From NCBI GenBank assembly GCA_002480735.1, contig DLCS01000075.1, forward strand, positions 1-20,058: a stretch of DNA of 20,058 nucleotides. The letters run 5' to 3'. The notes under the pieces were generated by a model. That model searched no databases. It saw nothing but the letters and a program-made list of their open reading frames with translations, and was not told where the DNA came from. This document shows, one piece after another, positions 17,034 through 20,058 of the stretch (the first letter of the stretch is position 1; each line of letters begins with the position of its first letter). A program made the position numbers and the translations under genes. The DNA is from Bacillaceae bacterium UBA7792 (GTDB taxonomy: Bacteria; Bacillota; Bacilli; Bacillales; Cytobacillaceae).

Positions 17034-18479
17034 ATGATGAAGAAGTATTTGCAGAGACTCGGTGGCTCATTGATGCTTCCGGTTGCTGTACTACCTGCAG
17101 CGGCTATTCTAATGGGGATTGGATATTGGATTGACCATGATGGCTGGGGTACGGGGAATGTGCTGGCCGCCTTTCTAATTAAGGCTGGCGCTTCAATCAT
17201 TGAGCATATTCCCGTTTTATTTGCCGTTGGAGCGGCACTCGGCTTGGCTAAGGAAAGGGATGGATCTTCCGCATTGAGTGGATTGGTGGCCTTCCTGGTT
17301 GTTACGACGATGCTATCATCAGATACAGTGGCTTTGTTGCAAGGTGTGGATGTGGAAAGTGTAGATCCGGCCTTTGATAAGATTGATAATGCATTTATAG
17401 GCATCCTCTCCGGTATTGTTGCTTCATCCATGTATAATCGCTTTAGTCATGTGAAATTGCCAGATTTCCTCGCCTTCTTTAGTGGCAAGAGATTAGTGCC
17501 AATTATGTCAGCTGTCTCAATGCTTATTATTTCTGCCCCGCTGTTTTTTATCTGGCCATTTGTGTACGGGGCATTAGTATCCTTTGGGGAAGGAATTAGT
17601 AGTTTAGGAGCTACTGGAGCTGGACTCTATGGCTTCTTTAACCGACTCCTCATCCCAACGGGTCTGCATCATGCGCTTAATGCTGTATTCTGGTTCGATA
17701 CGGTTGGCATTGATGATATCGGTAAGTTCTGGAGTAGTGAAGGAGTAAAAGGTGTTACAGGTATGTACCAGGCTGGATTCTTCCCAATTATGATGTTTGG
17801 TCTACCGGCAGCAGGACTTGCTATGTATCATACGGCTAAGACAAAGAGGAAAAAGCAAGTAGCTTCCTTAATGCTTGCAGCGGGTTTTGCTTCATTTTTC
17901 ACAGGTGTTACAGAGCCATTTGAATTCTCCTTTATGTTCTTGGCTCCAGCCCTTTATTTTGTTCATGCTTTGTTAACAGGGTTATCTCTCTTTATCGCAG
18001 CTACTTTCCAATGGACGGCAGGCTTTGGCTTTAGTGCAGGGTTTATCGACTTTTTCTTAAGTCAGCGTATTCCAATTGCCAATATGCCGCTCATGCTTGT
18101 TCTTCAAGGTTTGGTGTTTGCTGTTATTTATTATGCCCTGTTCCGTTTCCTAATTACGAAATTTAATTTGAAGACTCCAGGACGTGGGGATGATGTAGAG
18201 GAAGACGCTCAAACGGAATCTAGCGGTGCTTCTAAATTTGCTGATCAAGCTAAGGAGATTTTTGTAGGCCTTGGTGGAGATGAAAATGTTCTATCCGTTG
18301 AACATTGTGCCACACGATTGCGGGTCGAAGTAAAAAGCATGGATCAAGTGGATCAAAAAAGAATTAAAGCTACAGGTGTTCATGGGATAAAATTGATTGG
18401 AGCAAATAGCATTCAAGTTATCGTAGGAACCAACGTCCAATTTGTTGCAGATGAAGTGAAAAAACTTCGCCGAAAGTAA
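17034..18479 (+). CDS. nagP: PTS permease IICB, N-acetylglucosamine type
   Basis: 481-aa PTS permease that imports and phosphorylates its sugar. Residues 1 to about 380 form the membrane IIC domain: the N-terminal LQRLGGSLMLPVAVLPAAAILMGIG, the sugar-site loop LLIPTGLHHALNAVFWFD typical of the GlcNAc branch, and the GVTEPFEFSFMF segment conserved in IIC. After an acidic linker (about 384-405) comes a IIB domain with the phosphocysteine C425 in VEHCATRLRVEV. There is no IIA domain; the gene 274 bp upstream supplies one. The ribosome binding site GAGGAG is 7 nt from ATG 17034. A cre site lies upstream. Substrate is inferred from family resemblance; glucosamine or glucose cannot be fully excluded. 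No nagA, nagB or nagR is adjacent. Confidence 0.88.
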   Translation: MMKKYLQRLGGSLMLPVAVLPAAAILMGIGYWIDHDGWGTGNVLAAFLIKAGASIIEHIPVLFAVGAALGLAKERDGSSALSGLVAFLVVTTMLSSDTVALLQGVDVESVDPAFDKIDNAFIGILSGIVASSMYNRFSHVKLPDFLAFFSGKRLVPIMSAVSMLIISAPLFFIWPFVYGALVSFGEGISSLGATGAGLYGFFNRLLIPTGLHHALNAVFWFDTVGIDDIGKFWSSEGVKGVTGMYQAGFFPIMMFGLPAAGLAMYHTAKTKRKKQVASLMLAAGFASFFTGVTEPFEFSFMFLAPALYFVHALLTGLSLFIAATFQWTAGFGFSAGFIDFFLSQRIPIANMPLMLVLQGLVFAVIYYALFRFLITKFNLKTPGRGDDVEEDAQTESSGASKFADQAKEIFVGLGGDENVLSVEHCATRLRVEVKSMDQVDQKRIKATGVHGIKLIGANSIQVIVGTNVQFVADEVKKLRRK

Positions 18480-18509
18480 AAAAACTCATAAATGAAGTGA
18501 ACAACGATT

Positions 18510-18547
18510 ACAAAAGGGTATATTCCTCAAAGAATATACCCTTTTGT
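18510..18547. terminator. strong terminator after the IICB gene
   Basis: ACAAAAGGGTATATTC (18510-18525), loop CTCAAA, and its exact complement (18532-18547) form a 16-bp perfect stem with A's and T's at the ends, so it could act in both directions. Confidence 0.9.
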
Positions 18548-18549
18548 AG

Positions 18550-18555
18550 TATAAT
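18550..18555 (+). promoter_or_regulatory. -10 element of a yunF promoter abutting the terminator
   Basis: A perfect TATAAT at 18550-18555 begins 2 nt after the terminator stem. No good -35 is visible; it would have to fall inside the stem (about 18527-18533). The leader would be about 20 nt. Confidence 0.5.
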
Positions 18556-18582
18556 CATAGTATTAATCTTCGAGGTGAAATG

Positions 18583-19428
18583 ATGATTTACATCGGTTTA
18601 ACAGGTTGGGGTGACCATGATAGCTTGTATCGTTCAGATACGCCTTCTCATGCCAAGCTGAGGGAATATGCAGCTTATTTTCCAACGGTAGAGGTCGACA
18701 CATCCTTCTATGCGGTACAGCCAAAGAAAAACGCAGAAAAATGGATACGTGATACCCCAGAAGGCTTTCAATTTATTGTGAAGGCCTACCAAGGAATGAC
18801 CGGCCATCAAAGAGGAGATATTCCATTTGAGAACCGAAAAGAAATGTTCTCGGCCTTTAAAGATTCCTTAGAACCTTATATAAAATCGAAAAAACTCGCC
18901 ATGGTCTTGTTTCAGTTTCCACCATGGTTTGATTGTAAAAAAGAAAATGTTCAATATTTAAGATGGTGCAAGGCAGCAATGGGAGAGATTCCATGCGCAT
19001 TAGAATTTCGTCACCAGTCCTGGTTTATGCCTGCCTTCTATGAAAAAACGCTCCAGTTCATGAAGGAAGAAGGTTGGATTCACAGTATTTGTGATGAGCC
19101 GCAGGCTGGAGCAGGCTCAATCCCCACTGTACTTAAGCCAACTAATAATGAGAAGGTACTCGTTCGGTTTCATGGCAGAAACGTACACGGGTGGCAGAAA
19201 AAGACCGGAGTGAACTGGCGAGAGGTGCGTTATCTGTATCGTTATAATAAGGATGAATTAATGGAATGGGTTACCCGAGTGAATGAACTTCAAAAGGAGT
19301 GCAAGGATGTATATGTCGTCTTCAATAATAACTCGGGCGGAGATGCAGCAGATAATGGAAGGCAGTTCATTGATTTATTGAACATTGAATATACAAACTT
19401 AGCCCCAAGGCAATTAGATTTGTTTTGA
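18583..19428 (+). CDS. yunF: DUF72 (YecE) family protein, YunF-like
   Basis: 281-aa member of the DUF72/YecE family, a TIM-barrel-like fold of unknown biochemical role. The family marks are visible: the N-terminal YIGLTGWGDHDSLY, VEVDTSFYAVQPKKNAEKW, FQFIVKAYQGMTGH, MVLFQFPPWF, ALEFRHQSWF, VRFHGRNVHGW, and YVVFNNNSGGDAADNGRQF near the C-terminus, ending NLAPRQLDLF. Length is normal. Two ATGs are adjacent (18580 and 18583); GAGGTGA at 18572-18578 is too close to the first, so 18583 is preferred. It has its own promoter after the PTS terminator. Confidence 0.92.
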   Translation: MIYIGLTGWGDHDSLYRSDTPSHAKLREYAAYFPTVEVDTSFYAVQPKKNAEKWIRDTPEGFQFIVKAYQGMTGHQRGDIPFENRKEMFSAFKDSLEPYIKSKKLAMVLFQFPPWFDCKKENVQYLRWCKAAMGEIPCALEFRHQSWFMPAFYEKTLQFMKEEGWIHSICDEPQAGAGSIPTVLKPTNNEKVLVRFHGRNVHGWQKKTGVNWREVRYLYRYNKDELMEWVTRVNELQKECKDVYVVFNNNSGGDAADNGRQFIDLLNIEYTNLAPRQLDLF

Positions 19429-19494
19429 GAATGGAATGAAATTAGTAACAACAACCAAAATTCCTCGTCCTTTACACGCTTTTCCCATTCCCTA

Positions 19495-19503
19495 CATAGA
19501 ATA
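19495..19503 (+). promoter_or_regulatory. possible sporulation-type -10 (CATAnnnTA) before yunC
   Basis: CATAGAATA at 19495-19503 matches the CATAnnnTA -10 of sigma-E/sigma-K promoters, with ACAC about 17 bp upstream (19474-19477) as a weak -35. A vegetative reading (TAGAAT, 19497-19502) lacks a well-spaced -35. Confidence 0.25.
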
Positions 19504-19530
19504 TTAGCGAGTGGAAGGGAGCGTTCTAGA

Positions 19531-19833
19531 ATGATTGATTTATCACCGATTGACATAAATGGTCATACTTTTCTAAGCGTTTCGGTTGCCCTGCCTAAAA
19601 CAAACTTGCTTGTTGTGACAAGTGATAAAGGATATATCATGTGTGGGGCTCTGGATGTGTCCTTACTGAACGATAAACTGAAGGATAGGAAAGTCATCGC
19701 AGGCAGGGCGATTGGTGTCAAAACGATTGAACAGCTGCTTGAGGCGCCTCTTGAATCAGTCACATATGAAGCAGAGGCAATTGGCATTCATAAAGGGATG
19801 ACTGGAAAAGAAGCGATGCTAAAGATGATATAA
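19531..19833 (+). CDS. yunC: DUF1805 protein, YunC-like
   Basis: 100-aa protein of the DUF1805 family, matching B. subtilis YunC in length and in the segments MIDLSPIDINGHTF, LLVVTSDKGYIMCGALDVSLLNDKL, VIAGRAIGVKTIEQLLEAPLESVTYEAE and GIHKGMTGKEAMLKM. The function is not known to me. There is no signal peptide or membrane segment. The gene follows yunF after 102 bp and is closed by a hairpin. In B. subtilis yunC and yunF lie in the same small cluster with yunD and yunE between them; those two are absent here. GGAAGGGA is the likely ribosome binding site, at slightly long spacing. Confidence 0.9.
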   Translation: MIDLSPIDINGHTFLSVSVALPKTNLLVVTSDKGYIMCGALDVSLLNDKLKDRKVIAGRAIGVKTIEQLLEAPLESVTYEAEAIGIHKGMTGKEAMLKMI

Positions 19834-19838
19834 TGTGA

Positions 19839-19871
19839 AAAGCTCGTCAAATTGGCGAGCTTTGTCTAATT
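19839..19871 (+). terminator. terminator after yunC
   Basis: AAAGCTCGTC (19839-19848), loop AAATT, GGCGAGCTTT (19854-19863) form a ten-pair stem with one T-G. The following TTTGTCTAATTTTA is an interrupted T-run. Confidence 0.75.
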
Positions 19872-19887
19872 TTATCGAAAAAGGGAC

Positions 19888-19960
19888 TATTGTCGGATGA
19901 AACGGGACGGACAATACATGTATTGTAGAATAAAATTCAATTATTCTAGGTTAACGTTAA
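19888..19960. promoter_or_regulatory. palindrome cluster upstream of the last gene
   Basis: ACAATACATGTATTGT (19911-19926) is a perfect 16-bp palindrome. TATTGTC (19888-19894) forms a second inverted repeat with GACAATA (19910-19916), sharing its right arm with the palindrome. TTAACGTTAA (19951-19960) is a perfect 10-bp palindrome overlapping a possible -35. A binding region for a regulator of the downstream gene is a reasonable reading. Confidence 0.45.
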
Positions 19961-19980
19961 AATGAAATATGATATATAAA
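19951..19980 (+). promoter_or_regulatory. candidate promoter of the last gene
   Basis: TTAACG (19951-19956) with either TATATA (19973-19978, 16-bp spacer) or TATAAA (19975-19980, 18-bp spacer). A moderate match, correctly placed before the next start. Confidence 0.4.
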
Positions 19981-20030
19981 TAGACAGGGCTGTTTTGTAC
20001 AAAGAACATTTTTTGAAATGGGAGTTATTC

Positions 20031-20058
20031 ATGAGATATGTAGCAACTGATACAGTAA
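20031..20058 (+). CDS. start of an unidentified gene, truncated by the window
   Basis: ATG 20031 follows GGGAG at about 20020-20024 and opens MRYVATDTV before the window ends. Nine codons cannot identify a product. The sequence faintly resembles the N-terminus of HD-GYP-type phosphohydrolases (pattern MRxVxxxxVKxGxxLG), which is only a guess. Confidence 0.5.

Noticed and set aside
17006..17431. 141-codon open frame on the minus strand
   Set aside because: It is a shadow of the IICB permease gene, with no recognisable protein features of its own.

Overview
The window looks like a stretch of core chromosome from a low-to-moderate-GC member of the Bacillaceae (Bacillus sensu lato). The basis is protein-level recognition of yus/yur/suf/yun-type genes, two S-box (SAM-I) leaders, strong AGGAGG-type ribosome binding sites, GTG and TTG starts, and a perfect B. 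subtilis-style cre box. Genus or species cannot be assigned by reading alone. Every gene I can support lies on the + strand. The block resembles, from memory, the B. subtilis fadE-yusI-gcvH-yusF-yusE-yusD / met transporter / suf neighbourhood. Local differences are no yusG-like or yurZ-like gene, an inserted MFS transporter and an inserted S-box-controlled metY.

Layout. 1-2103: the 3' end of a thiolase (fadA), a 182-bp spacer holding a large imperfect palindrome and a second hairpin, then acyl-CoA dehydrogenase fadE and a terminator (fatty acid beta-oxidation). 2145-3747: a promoter, then yusI (Spx/ArsC-like), gcvH (lipoyl H protein), a terminator, yusF (Toprim) and yusE (thioredoxin-like), ending in a palindrome-type terminator. 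3761-5142: an MFS transporter whose promoter region is wrapped in a long inverted repeat. 5213-5624: yusD (SCP2-like). 5599-10198: a sulfur/methionine island with two separately promoted SAM-I riboswitches, the first before metY (O-acetylhomoserine sulfhydrylase), the second before metN-metP-metQ (methionine ABC importer). 10199-10937: about 740 bp with no convincing gene but several inverted repeats, probably a decayed gene plus the suf control region. 10938-16246: sufC-sufD-sufS-sufU-sufB, the complete Gram-positive Fe-S assembly operon, closed by a terminator. 16280-18547: a two-gene PTS, with a free-standing IIA protein and an N-acetylglucosamine-type IICB permease, separated by a 274-bp control region containing a perfect cre and a 20-bp perfect palindrome. 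18550-19870: yunF (DUF72) and yunC (DUF1805). 19871-20058: a promoter region rich in short palindromes and the first codons of another gene.

How the genes fit together: the sulfur genes form a logical series. metY makes homocysteine, metNPQ imports methionine, both are shut off by SAM, and SufS/SufU/SufBCD moves cysteine sulfur into Fe-S clusters. yusI and yusE are redox-type CxxC proteins near the lipoyl protein gcvH. The PTS pair is placed under carbon catabolite control by the cre site.

I found no CRISPR array, tRNA or rRNA, transposase, prophage or defence system. The least explained parts are the non-coding stretch 10199-10937, the MFS promoter/operator region, the palindrome between fadA and fadE, and the IIA-IICB spacer.
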